Positions 1 through 5,867 of a stretch of DNA of 6,538 nucleotides are shown piece by piece. The position numbers were made by a program, and so were the translations under genes. Each line of letters begins with the position of its first letter. Positions within the stretch are counted from its first letter, which is position 1. The stretch is from Bacillota bacterium (GTDB lineage Bacteria > Bacillota > Clostridia > Peptostreptococcales > Thermotaleaceae). The notes under the pieces were generated by a model. It saw only the letters and a list, made by a program, of their open reading frames with translations, ran no database searches and was not told the origin of the DNA. The stretch covers positions 1-6,538 of the forward strand of contig JAMNXX010000288.1 of NCBI GenBank assembly GCA_023623095.1. The letters are read 5' to 3'.

Positions 1-1
1 A

Positions 2-1417
2 TATTATTTGAATCAATTAGTTTATGATGGTCTTGTCAGACTGGATGGGCAACATCAGGCTCAACCGGCCTTAGCAAAAAGCTGGGAATGGTTAGATAGT
101 GAAAATCAATGGATTTTTGATTTGCGGGAAAATGTAAAGTGGCATGATAACAGGATATTTTCTGCAAAGGATGTTGAATTCACGATTCATGCGCTTCAAT
201 CAAGCATTGGAAAAGCAAATGAATCTATCTATAGCGAGCGGGTAAAACATATTACGAAAGTAAAAGTTATCGATGATCATAAGATTGCCATCCAATTGGA
301 CGGTGCAGCAAATCGATCCATCGAGGCTTTTACTTTTCCGATTATTCCGCAGCACCAGTTCAAAACAATCCAGGAAGTATATCAAAAAGAAGAAATGATA
401 CCAATCGGAACAGGTTCATATAAAATTGACAGCTACAACAGGAATAGAAGAATTCAATTAATTTTAAACGATGAGTATTGGGGGAAGAAACCTTATATTC
501 CTTCCATCAACCTTGAAATCATCCCGGATGAAGATGCAGCATTGACATTGTTAGAGGCAAATGAGCTGAGCGGTGCACAAGCGAATACATTGGACTGGGA
601 AAAGTACGGTCATAATAAATCATTAAAGATCCATGAGTATATAACACAAGATTATGAATTTCTAGGATTTAATTTTAATCAGCCGCTTCTGCAGAATAAA
701 CATATTAGAAAAGCGTTAGCATATGGCATTGATCGTCACGAGATCATTGAAAGGGTTTATTTAGGGCATGCTACATTGACAGATGTTCCAATCTCTCCTA
801 ATTCCTGGCTATATAAAGAAGAACAAAAAAAATATGGACAGGATTATTTAAAAGCAAAAGAATTTTTTTCATTAGCAGGTTGGAGCGATCAGGATGAGGA
901 TCCATGGCTTGAAAATCAGGAAGGGCAAGAATTAACATTAAACCTGCTTGTCAATGAGGAAAATCCTCAAAGAGTACAAGCAGCTGAGATCATTGCGGCA
1001 CATCTTGAAGAAGCCGGCGTAAAAATTGTGGTCGATGCAGTAAGCACAGAAGAATATAGAAAGCGGATTTTTGGTGGAAGATTTGATATTGTATTGGCAG
1101 GGTGGCAGTTTTCTGATATCTTTGATTTAAGATTTGCACTTCATTCAAACTATCGGGCAGATACAAATTTTATAGCGTACCAAAATGGAAAAATGGATCA
1201 ATTATTAATGGAAGCATCTTTAGCGATAGAACCCGAACGAAAAAAGGAGATATATCAAGAAATACAAAAACTATTTATAGAGGATTTACCATATTTGAGT
1301 TTATATTTTAAAAACGGTGCTCTGATCCTGCGCAAGGATATAAAAGGAATGATTGAACCAAGATCTTATCATATTTACAATCAGATAGAAAGCTGGCATA
1401 TATCACCGCAGGATTAA
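2..1417 (+). CDS. Extracellular solute-binding protein, family 5 (peptide/nickel ABC transporter type), 5'-truncated
   Basis: This is the substrate-binding component of an ABC importer of the SBP_bac_5 family (DppA, OppA and NikA relatives), which in Gram-positives is usually a lipoprotein outside the membrane that delivers peptides or similar solutes to a permease. The frame is open from base 2 (Tyr-Tyr-Leu-Asn-Gln-Leu) and runs 471 codons to TAA at 1415-1417. The TTG at 8 is an internal Leu, not a start. Family-typical stretches, in order, are NQLVYDGLVRLD, LAKSWEW, WHDNRIFSAKDVEFTIHAL, IGTGSYKI, YWGKKPYIPSI, FLGFNFNQPLL, IRKALAYGIDR and the C-terminal YLSLYFKNGALI. Family members are usually about 500-550 residues, so the signal peptide and first few dozen residues lie outside the window. 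No permease or ATPase gene is visible here, and the substrate cannot be deduced. No convincing terminator follows. Family assignment is firm; the specific ligand is unknown. Confidence 0.92.
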   Translation, partial: YYLNQLVYDGLVRLDGQHQAQPALAKSWEWLDSENQWIFDLRENVKWHDNRIFSAKDVEFTIHALQSSIGKANESIYSERVKHITKVKVIDDHKIAIQLDGAANRSIEAFTFPIIPQHQFKTIQEVYQKEEMIPIGTGSYKIDSYNRNRRIQLILNDEYWGKKPYIPSINLEIIPDEDAALTLLEANELSGAQANTLDWEKYGHNKSLKIHEYITQDYEFLGFNFNQPLLQNKHIRKALAYGIDRHEIIERVYLGHATLTDVPISPNSWLYKEEQKKYGQDYLKAKEFFSLAGWSDQDEDPWLENQEGQELTLNLLVNEENPQRVQAAEIIAAHLEEAGVKIVVDAVSTEEYRKRIFGGRFDIVLAGWQFSDIFDLRFALHSNYRADTNFIAYQNGKMDQLLMEASLAIEPERKKEIYQEIQKLFIEDLPYLSLYFKNGALILRKDIKGMIEPRSYHIYNQIESWHISPQD

Positions 1418-1514
1418 CCTATCTTTGCATATTACGAAACAGGTAAATCAATAAATGTTTCATTGATGATATATATAATGAAGCAGACAAAATTTTCAGA
1501 GGTCATGTCACATA

Positions 1515-1574
1515 TATTTGACTTTTCTAGAACAAAATGAGAGAAAGAAAAATTTAGCACTTGAAAGTCAAATA
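1515..1574. repeat. 11-bp perfect inverted repeat overlapping a promoter -35
   Basis: TATTTGACTTT at 1515-1525 is the exact reverse complement of AAAGTCAAATA at 1564-1574, with 38 bp between the arms. The right arm overlaps the TTGAAA -35 element at 1561-1566. The layout could be a pair of operator half-sites or a long-loop hairpin. In AT-rich DNA some such repeats arise by chance, so function is only suggested. Confidence 0.4.
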
Positions 1575-1589
1575 CAAATAGGATATAAT
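1561..1589 (+). promoter_or_regulatory. Putative sigma-A promoter upstream of tRNA-Leu
   Basis: The elements are TTGAAA (1561-1566), a 17-bp spacer, and TATAAT (1584-1589), a near-consensus housekeeping promoter. The predicted start is near 1596, about 105 nt before the mature tRNA 5' end, so the precursor would carry a long leader for RNase P to remove. It is the best promoter match between the solute-binding protein gene and the tRNA. Confidence 0.6.
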
Positions 1590-1659
1590 AATGAGTGGAG
1601 TTTTTAAGAGGCTTTTCCTTATGATCAGCCATAAAGAAAATATATCATGAAAAAATGAA

Positions 1660-1688
1660 TTTTTGCATCAAGGAAATTTTTATATACT
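1660..1688 (+). promoter_or_regulatory. Weaker, closer candidate promoter for tRNA-Leu
   Basis: TATACT at 1683-1688 would start transcription near 1695, only about 6 nt before the mature tRNA, a spacing often seen for tRNA promoters. The -35 at a 17-bp spacing (TTTTTG, 1660-1665) is poor, and the better TTGCAT (1663-1668) leaves only 14 bp. Listed as an alternative to the 1561-1589 promoter. Confidence 0.25.
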
Positions 1689-1700
1689 TGATGCTCGCTT

Positions 1701-1785
1701 GCGGGTGTGCTGGAATAGGCAGACAGGCACGTTTGAGGGGCGTGTGTCGTATGGCGTATGGGTTCAAGTCCCATCACCCGCACCA
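1701..1785 (+). tRNA. tRNA-Leu (anticodon GAG)
   Basis: This is a complete class II tRNA. The acceptor stem is GCGGGTG (1701-1707) with CACCCGC (1775-1781). The discriminator A is at 1782 and CCA is encoded at 1783-1785. The D stem is CTG/CAG (1710-1712 and 1724-1726) around a loop containing GG. The anticodon stem is CACGT/GCGTG (1728-1732 and 1740-1744) with loop TTGAGGG, placing anticodon GAG at 1735-1737, which reads CUC and CUU Leu codons. The long variable arm (1745-1757) forms a short GTC/GGC stem with one G-U pair, as expected for Leu. The T stem is ATGGG/CCCAT (1758-1762 and 1770-1774) with loop TTCAAGT. The tRNA stands alone with its own terminator just downstream. An apparent open frame crossing it (1663-1863) is an artefact. 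Confidence 0.97.
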
Positions 1786-1790
1786 GTTTT

Positions 1791-1830
1791 AAAAGCTACT
1801 TCATCGGATAAGCAGCTTTTTCAGATTTTT
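1791..1830 (+). terminator. Intrinsic terminator of tRNA-Leu
   Basis: AAAAGCTACTT (1791-1801) pairs with AAGCAGCTTTT (1810-1820) with a single A/C mismatch and an 8-nt loop. The T-run reaches 1821, and a second T-run lies at 1826-1830. It starts 5 bp after the CCA end, so it closes a single-tRNA transcript. Confidence 0.8.
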
Positions 1831-1917
1831 GGCATGAAAGAGAAAAAAGAAATGATTTTATAAAAAGGTTTATGCGAATATTAATGTCTATGCACGTTAA
1901 CCTCGATGAATATCAGC

Positions 1918-1946
1918 TTGACAGTGTATAAAAAAAGATATACAAT
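1918..1946 (+). promoter_or_regulatory. Strong sigma-A promoter for the rny leader
   Basis: TTGACA (1918-1923), a 17-bp spacer and TACAAT (1941-1946) give a perfect -35, ideal spacing and a one-mismatch -10. Predicted start is near 1953. It lies after the tRNA terminator and about 148 nt before the rny start codon, so rny has its own promoter and a long leader. A 9-bp direct repeat, TCGATGAAT, lies on both sides of it (1903-1911 and 1966-1974) and could be coincidence or a regulator site. Confidence 0.82.
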
Positions 1947-1952
1947 AAAAAC

Positions 1953-2068
1953 AAACAATGGTGTATCGATGAATCAAGGGAGAGGCCTGACTAGAGTTGT
2001 TTTGCATTTTTGCTTTATAACAGCATAGTAAAAGATTTCAGGACCGAGGTTTCTCGGTTTTGTTGTTT
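1953..2068 (+). ncRNA. Putative structured leader or small RNA ending at a terminator upstream of rny
   Basis: Between the promoter and rny, about 115 nt would be transcribed before an intrinsic terminator. The central part folds into an interrupted rod. CCTGA (1986-1990) pairs with TCAGG (2038-2042). CTA (1991-1993) pairs with TAG (2026-2028). GTTGTT (1996-2001) pairs with AACAGC (2019-2024, one G-U). GCA (2004-2006) pairs with TGC (2011-2013) around a TTTT loop. The terminator hairpin then begins directly at 2043. This could be a regulatory 5' leader of rny, with read-through giving the full mRNA, or a free small RNA. I do not recognise it as a known riboswitch, T-box or 6S RNA. A 19-codon open frame (1969-2028) overlaps it but has only a weak GGTG upstream. 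No function is assigned. Confidence 0.45.
2041..2068 (+). terminator. Intrinsic terminator (possible attenuator) inside the rny leader
   Basis: ACCGAG (2043-2048) pairs perfectly with CTCGGT (2053-2058) across a GTTT loop, extendable by two G-U pairs, and is followed by a U-rich tail of 11 bases broken by two G (2058-2068). It sits between the 1918-1946 promoter and the rny Shine-Dalgarno, so rny expression from that promoter needs read-through or antitermination. Confidence 0.68.
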
Positions 2069-2084
2069 ATTCAACTCTCGACAT

Positions 2085-2103
2085 AAGGAGGTGTTTTTAT
2101 ATT
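2085..2103 (+). promoter_or_regulatory. Shine-Dalgarno that selects an AUU start codon for rny
   Basis: AAGGAGGTG (2085-2093) is an almost full anti-16S match. Seven bases later is ATT at 2101-2103, in frame with rny. No ATG, GTG or TTG is in frame between the stop at 2029-2031 and the TTG at 2116. That TTG is 22 nt from the Shine-Dalgarno and has no other site. Spacing therefore favours AUU initiation. Confidence 0.7.
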
Positions 2104-3639
2104 AGTGGGCTAGACTTGGTTTTATTTGTTGTAATTGCTGTTGCAGGCTTAGCAGCAGGATATTTTTTTAGAAAAAATATTGCTGAAGGTAAGCTCAATA
2201 GCGCTGAAAAACAGGCAAAAGAAATAATCGAGGAAGCTGAAAAAGCTGCGGAAACTTCTAAAAAAGAAATTTTACTTGAAGCAAAAGAAGAAATTCATCG
2301 TCTCCGAAACGAACAAGAAAGGGATATTCGCGAAAGACGAAACGAACTTCAAAGATTAGAAAGAAGGCTTTTGCAGAAGGAAGAAGTTTTAGATAGAAAA
2401 TCAGAAAACCTCGAGAAAAAAGATGAGATTTATAATAAAAAGTTGAAGGAACTTACTGAAAAAAAAGAAGAAGTAGATGAGCTTTATCAAAAACAGCTTC
2501 AAGAATTAGAAAAGATATCTGGTCTTACGTCTGAACAGGCGAAAGAATTGCTTTTAGCAGATATTGAAAAAGCAGTTAGACATGATGCCGCGATTATGAT
2601 AAAAGAAATCGAACAAAAAGCAAGAGAAGACGGAGAAAAGAAAGCGAGAGAAATTATTGCATATGCAATCCAGAAATGTGCAGCGGATCATGTTGCCGAA
2701 ACGACGGTTTCTGTGGTGGCGCTTCCGAATGATGAAATGAAGGGAAGAATTATTGGAAGAGAAGGTAGAAATATTCGAGCACTTGAAACATTGACAGGAA
2801 TTGATTTAATCATTGATGATACACCAGAAGCAGTGATTTTATCAGGATTTGATCCTATCCGAAGAGAAATAGCAAGAATTGCATTAGAAAAATTAATCAT
2901 TGATGGAAGGATTCATCCTGCTAGAATTGAAGAGATGGTCGAGAAAGCTAAAAAAGAAGTTAATAATATCATTAAAGAAGAGGGCGAACAAGCCATCTTT
3001 GAGATAGGAATACACAATATCCATCCAGAATTGATCAAATTATTAGGCAGATTAAAATATAGGACCAGCTATGGGCAAAATGTCTTAAAACATTCTATAG
3101 AAGTATCTCATTTAGCAGGTCTTATGGCTGCTGAGTTGGGTGCGAATGTGAAGATAGCCAAAAGAGCAGGATTGCTTCATGATATTGGGAAGGCCGTAGA
3201 TCATGAAATAGAAGGGACACATGTTGATATTGGCATGGAGCTGCTTAAAAAATATAAAGAGGCGGACGAGGTTATCCATGCAATGTCCACACATCATGGA
3301 GACTATGAGCCTCAAAGCATAGAAGCAGTATTGGTTACTGCAGCAGATGCAGTGTCTGCCGCAAGGCCGGGAGCAAGGAGAGAGACACTTGAAACATATA
3401 TAAAACGCCTGCAAAAATTGGAGGAAATAGCAAATTCGTATGAAGGCGTAGACAAAGCCTTTGCAATTCAGGCAGGCAGAGAAATTAGAATTATGGTAAA
3501 ACCGGAGGAAATGTCGGACGAGAATATTGTTTATTTGGCTAGAGAAATTACAAAGAAAGTAGAAAAAGAGCTAGAATACCCTGGCCAAATTAAAGTAAAT
3601 GTAATTCGAGAAACACGTGCGATTGAATATGCGAAATAA
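2101..3639 (+). CDS. rny: Ribonuclease Y (membrane-anchored endoribonuclease)
   Basis: RNase Y is the endonuclease that starts decay and processing of many mRNAs in Firmicutes. It is tethered to the membrane and may contact other RNA-degradation enzymes. From the ATT at 2101 the protein is 512 residues, close to the family norm. An N-terminal membrane segment covers about residues 5-22. A long charged coiled coil runs to about residue 190. A KH RNA-binding domain has its GxxG-type motif [10 protein letters not shown] at 215-224. An HD-superfamily domain carries the metal-binding motif HDIGKA, with the His-Asp pair at 360-361. AUU is preferred because it sits 7 nt after AAGGAGGTG and gives an N-terminus (M)[10 protein letters not shown] that looks natural for the family. 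The TTG at 2116 would give 507 residues but is too far from the Shine-Dalgarno. The gene has its own promoter, a leader terminator, and a terminator overlapping its stop codon, so it appears monocistronic. Function is certain; the start is probable. Confidence 0.96.
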   Translation: MSGLDLVLFVVIAVAGLAAGYFFRKNIAEGKLNSAEKQAKEIIEEAEKAAETSKKEILLEAKEEIHRLRNEQERDIRERRNELQRLERRLLQKEEVLDRKSENLEKKDEIYNKKLKELTEKKEEVDELYQKQLQELEKISGLTSEQAKELLLADIEKAVRHDAAIMIKEIEQKAREDGEKKAREIIAYAIQKCAADHVAETTVSVVALPNDEMKGRIIGREGRNIRALETLTGIDLIIDDTPEAVILSGFDPIRREIARIALEKLIIDGRIHPARIEEMVEKAKKEVNNIIKEEGEQAIFEIGIHNIHPELIKLLGRLKYRTSYGQNVLKHSIEVSHLAGLMAAELGANVKIAKRAGLLHDIGKAVDHEIEGTHVDIGMELLKKYKEADEVIHAMSTHHGDYEPQSIEAVLVTAADAVSAARPGARRETLETYIKRLQKLEEIANSYEGVDKAFAIQAGREIRIMVKPEEMSDENIVYLAREITKKVEKELEYPGQIKVNVIRETRAIEYAK

Positions 3640-3668
3640 AAGAAGCTGATTGCTGCTTCTTTTATTTT
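3638..3668 (+). terminator. Intrinsic terminator of rny
   Basis: AAAAGAAGC (3638-3646) pairs perfectly with GCTTCTTTT (3655-3663) across an 8-nt loop, followed by ATTTT. The stem begins inside the TAA stop codon of rny (3637-3639), so the transcript ends right after the gene. Confidence 0.87.
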
Positions 3669-3756
3669 ATGATGATAATTATGTTAGAATGCAATTATAA
3701 TTTCTAGGATATAAATTTTTCTAGTTTAAAATGTATAAATTTACAATTATTGGACA

Positions 3757-3784
3757 TCCTAGTCTATTAGATAGACTAGGAGGG
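3757..3784 (+). promoter_or_regulatory. Perfect 11-bp hairpin overlapping the Shine-Dalgarno of the BofC-like gene
   Basis: TCCTAGTCTAT (3757-3767) is the exact reverse complement of ATAGACTAGGA (3771-3781), with a 3-nt TAG loop. The ribosome binding site AGGAGGG (3778-3784), 5 nt before the ATG at 3790, shares its first four bases with the right arm. As RNA it could partly mask the Shine-Dalgarno; as DNA it is a palindrome suited to a dimeric repressor. It has no U-tract, so it is not a terminator. A TATAAT at 3696-3701 is a possible -10 for this gene, but no good -35 lies upstream of it. Confidence 0.55.
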
Positions 3785-3789
3785 ATTTT

Positions 3790-4449
3790 ATGTTTAGGAG
3801 AAAAAAATCCAAAAAGAAAAGGATCCTTTTTATTGGATTCCTTCTGCTTGTTCTTGGATTTACATATGGATACTTTAAAGAAGACATTGAAGTTTTTCAT
3901 AAGCCAAATTTTATTAAAAGTTCAACAGAAACAGAGGAATCTTCTAAAGCTTCGGAGTTAGATTTAGACACAGAAAACCAAGATAGACAAAGCCAACAAT
4001 CTGCGAAAGACGATTCTTCTTTATTTACATCTAAACATTTCGTGTCTGAACAAACAAAACTGATACTCAAAACATACTATACGCAAACAAGGGATACCGC
4101 TGTCAAGGAAGAAAAACTGCCTTTAGACCTTATCGGAAGATCGATTGATGAATTAGAAGATTATTTAAGAAATAATTATACCGAATGGGATATAAGAGAA
4201 TGCAGCCAAAACAGAGTAGAGTTGTATCGTGCGCTAGATGGAGCCTCTCCTGGTCATTTTATCGTACGAGAGAGAAATGGATATATTGTAGTCTATCGAT
4301 TGGATGAATACGGGAATGAAGTATTTTATAAGCAAACCGATGTTTCTGTTGAATTTTTGAGTGACATTGATCGCAAGAAATTAAAGGAAGGAATTATTGT
4401 AAAAGGGACAAGTGGAGTTGAACAGATATTGCAGGATTATAGCAGCTAG
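3790..4449 (+). CDS. Membrane-anchored protein with BofC-like C-terminal domain
   Basis: The protein has 219 residues. A Lys/Arg-rich start (3-11) precedes one hydrophobic segment (about 11-29), so it should be membrane-anchored with its bulk outside. Residues 42-80 are a Ser/Glu/Asp/Gln-rich low-complexity linker. The C-terminal part (about 85-219) contains PLDLIGRSIDELEDYL, then NGYIVVYRLDEYGNEVFY and LSDIDRKKLKEGIIVKG. This pattern (a strand pair with a Gly-Tyr turn, then a helix and an EGI-VKG turn) resembles the C-terminal domain of BofC, the intercompartmental checkpoint protein that limits SpoIVB in Bacillus sporulation. The N-terminal BofC domain is not evident, so a role in sporulation is inference. 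The start is set by AGGAGGG 5 nt upstream. Terminators on both sides suggest its own transcript. The domain call is from memory of the family and less sure than that of the neighbours. Confidence 0.75.
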   Translation: MFRRKKSKKKRILFIGFLLLVLGFTYGYFKEDIEVFHKPNFIKSSTETEESSKASELDLDTENQDRQSQQSAKDDSSLFTSKHFVSEQTKLILKTYYTQTRDTAVKEEKLPLDLIGRSIDELEDYLRNNYTEWDIRECSQNRVELYRALDGASPGHFIVRERNGYIVVYRLDEYGNEVFYKQTDVSVEFLSDIDRKKLKEGIIVKGTSGVEQILQDYSS

Positions 4450-4457
4450 CGGCTCAT

Positions 4458-4492
4458 AAGATACCTCCAAAACAGGTATCTTTTTTATTTTT
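4458..4492 (+). terminator. Intrinsic terminator after the BofC-like gene
   Basis: AAGATACCT (4458-4466) pairs perfectly with AGGTATCTT (4474-4482) around a 7-nt loop, followed by a run of six T (4481-4486), an A, and five more T. It lies 8 bp after the stop codon and separates this gene from the ruv operon. Confidence 0.9.
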
Positions 4493-4734
4493 CAAAGAAA
4501 TAGAATGCTTATAAATATGATGAAACAAGAAGGAAAAATCAATAAGGATATCGAATATATGTTTGCATATAAAGAGTTTTATGGAATTATTTTTCTTTTA
4601 GCGATTTATCCCAATCGATGTCCTTTATAAAAATTAGAGGTAGAAGGATAGCTTTGGAATTTGTTCGATAAAATCATGCTGAAAAAGAGAAATATTTAGA
4701 ATGGTTGACTATAGAATAAAGAGGGGAAAGACAG
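4493..4734 (+). other. Intergenic region before ruvC
   Basis: This stretch should contain the ruv promoter, but I find no -35/-10 pair that I would defend. TTGACT at 4705-4710 is too close to ruvC and has no -10, and TATAAA at 4626-4631 has no -35. A 41-codon open frame (4505-4630) lacks a Shine-Dalgarno and matches nothing I know. The ruvC ribosome binding site, GAGGGG (4721-4726), lies 8 nt before its ATG. Confidence 0.5.
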
Positions 4735-5229
4735 ATGATTATATTAGGAATTGATCCAGGAATTGCAATATTAGGATATGGTATTATAGAATATCAAGGG
4801 AATCATTTTAATGTTTTAGAGTACGGTGCAATTTTGACTGATGCAAAGGAAACATTACCTGTTCGCCTCGATCATATTTATCGCGAATTAAGTGAGATCA
4901 TAGAAAAATATAATCCGGATGCGGCAGCAATAGAAGAGCTTTTCTTTAATAAAAATAGCAAGACAGCTTTATTGGTCGGGCACGCACGAGGGGTTGCTGT
5001 ACTGGCAGCAGCGCATAAGAGAGTAGAAATTTATGAGTATACACCGCTACAAGTGAAGCAAGGGGTTGTAGGATATGGAAGGGCTAGCAAGCAGCAAGTT
5101 CAGCTCATGACAAAAACTTTATTGAATTTAAATGCAATTCCAAAGCCTGATGACATTGCGGATGCATTGGCAGTAGCGATTTGTCATGCACATACAGGCG
5201 TATTTAGCGAATGGTTTAAGCTAAAGTAA
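4735..5229 (+). CDS. ruvC: Holliday junction resolvase RuvC (crossover junction endodeoxyribonuclease)
   Basis: RuvC cuts Holliday junctions symmetrically as a dimer, working with the RuvAB branch-migration motor in recombinational repair. The 164-residue product has the usual family length. The RNase H-like fold and its acidic catalytic set are all present: Asp7 in the opening GIDPG, Glu67 in [10 protein letters not shown], Asp140 in PDDIADALA, and Asp143 of the same motif. The conserved [26 protein letters not shown] and AVAICHAH segments are intact. The ATG at 4735 follows GAGGGG by 8 nt, and no better start exists. It is the first gene of ruvC-ruvA-ruvB, with ruvA beginning 19 nt after its stop. 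Nothing in it looks damaged or transferred. Confidence 0.98.
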   Translation: MIILGIDPGIAILGYGIIEYQGNHFNVLEYGAILTDAKETLPVRLDHIYRELSEIIEKYNPDAAAIEELFFNKNSKTALLVGHARGVAVLAAAHKRVEIYEYTPLQVKQGVVGYGRASKQQVQLMTKTLLNLNAIPKPDDIADALAVAICHAHTGVFSEWFKLK

Positions 5230-5235
5230 TATGGT

Positions 5236-5251
5236 AGGGGGAATTTTATTG
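5236..5251 (+). promoter_or_regulatory. Ribosome binding site that fixes a TTG start for ruvA
   Basis: AGGGGG (5236-5241) is 7 nt before TTG (5249-5251), which opens the canonical RuvA N-terminus Phe-Tyr-Tyr-Ile-Lys-Gly. The upstream in-frame ATG at 5231 lies just before this site, only 1 bp after the ruvC stop, and would add six non-conserved residues. Confidence 0.85.
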
Positions 5252-5848
5252 TTTTACTACATCAAAGGGAATTTAGAAAAGGTTGCAGAAGATCATGTAA
5301 TTATTGATCAACATGGTATTGGATATAAGATATATACTTCTTCTTTTTCTATAGAAGAATTAAAAAAACAAGAAGATGTAAAGGTATATACGGAATTGGT
5401 GTTGCGGGAAGATAGCGCTTCGATATATGGGTTTTCTACATTGCAGGAACTTGAATTATTTCGGATGCTAAAATCTGTAACGGGAGTAGGCGCAAAAGTA
5501 GCTTTAGGAATTTTATCTTCTATTTCTATGAATGAATTGGTAGATATCATTTCATCAGGGGATGCCGCTAGTTTAATGAAAGCTCAGGGGGTCGGAAAAA
5601 AGATTTCACAGAGGATTTTACTGGAACTGAAAGATAAAATATCGGTATATGATATGGTTGCAGATATGCCTGCTTCATCAGAAAGCGGAGCAGAATCTTT
5701 GGTTTCTGTTTTCAGAGAAGCTGTACAGGGATTGACTGCATTAGGATATACTGAGTCAGAAGCAGCCATGGCAGTGAGGAAAGTAGAAGGCGCTTTTACA
5801 GAGCTCGAAGAAATCATTAAGGCTGCCTTAAAGCACCTTGCGAAATGA
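5249..5848 (+). CDS. ruvA: Holliday junction branch migration complex subunit RuvA
   Basis: RuvA tetramers bind and flatten the Holliday junction and load the RuvB hexamer motors. From the TTG at 5249 the protein is 199 residues, the usual family length. Domain I (about 1-62) is the OB fold beginning [10 protein letters not shown]. Domain II (about 65-130) has two helix-hairpin-helix DNA-binding motifs, [14 protein letters not shown] (76-89) and [16 protein letters not shown] (112-127). An acidic/Ser-rich flexible linker (about 136-150) leads to domain III (about 150-199), the small helical domain that contacts RuvB ([16 protein letters not shown], 161-176). The start choice rests on AGGGGG 7 nt upstream and on the conserved N-terminus; an ATG at 5231 would give 205 residues. 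ruvB begins 19 nt downstream, consistent with co-transcription with ruvC and ruvB. Confidence 0.97.
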   Translation: MFYYIKGNLEKVAEDHVIIDQHGIGYKIYTSSFSIEELKKQEDVKVYTELVLREDSASIYGFSTLQELELFRMLKSVTGVGAKVALGILSSISMNELVDIISSGDAASLMKAQGVGKKISQRILLELKDKISVYDMVADMPASSESGAESLVSVFREAVQGLTALGYTESEAAMAVRKVEGAFTELEEIIKAALKHLAK

Positions 5849-5867
5849 TTGGAAAAGAGGGAGATAT

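Larger units (their letters stand above)
1418..1700. other. Intergenic region between solute-binding protein gene and tRNA-Leu
   Basis: I see no credible protein gene here. A minus-strand open frame (1632 down to 1432) has no ribosome binding site and a composition that looks like translated AT-rich noncoding DNA. The region holds an 11-bp inverted repeat (arms 1515-1525 and 1564-1574), a promoter-like pair at 1561-1589, and a hairpin at 1613-1640 (TTTTC and TTATG pairing with CATAA and GAAAA, one C/A mismatch, 6-nt loop) that lacks a U-tract and so is not a terminator. A TATAAT at 1474-1479 has no matching -35. Confidence 0.6.

Noticed and set aside
1432..1632. 66-codon minus-strand open frame between the solute-binding protein gene and the tRNA
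   Set aside because: No Shine-Dalgarno upstream, no recognisable motif, and it overlaps the promoter and inverted repeat; it reads like translated AT-rich noncoding DNA.
1613..1640. Hairpin as a terminator of the upstream gene
   Set aside because: The stem is AT-rich with a mismatch and no U-tract follows on either strand.
1663..1863. 66-codon plus-strand open frame
   Set aside because: It runs straight through tRNA-Leu and its terminator and has no coding signature or proper ribosome binding site.
2105..2113. GTG at 2105 as an alternative rny start
   Set aside because: It is out of frame with rny and meets a TAG after two codons.
3112..3414. Minus-strand open frames opposite rny, ruvA, ruvB and the solute-binding protein gene
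   Set aside because: They are antisense shadows of confidently identified genes, with Cys/Ser/Ile-rich translations and no ribosome binding sites.
3731..3961. 76-codon plus-strand open frame overlapping the start of the BofC-like gene
   Set aside because: Out of frame with a well-supported gene, no ribosome binding site, and it crosses the hairpin at 3757-3781.
4505..4630. 41-codon open frame before ruvC
   Set aside because: No Shine-Dalgarno, no known family, and short enough to arise by chance; recorded only in case relatives conserve it.
5231..5233. ATG as the ruvA start
   Set aside because: It precedes the AGGGGG ribosome binding site and adds six residues before the canonical RuvA N-terminus; TTG at 5249 fits better.
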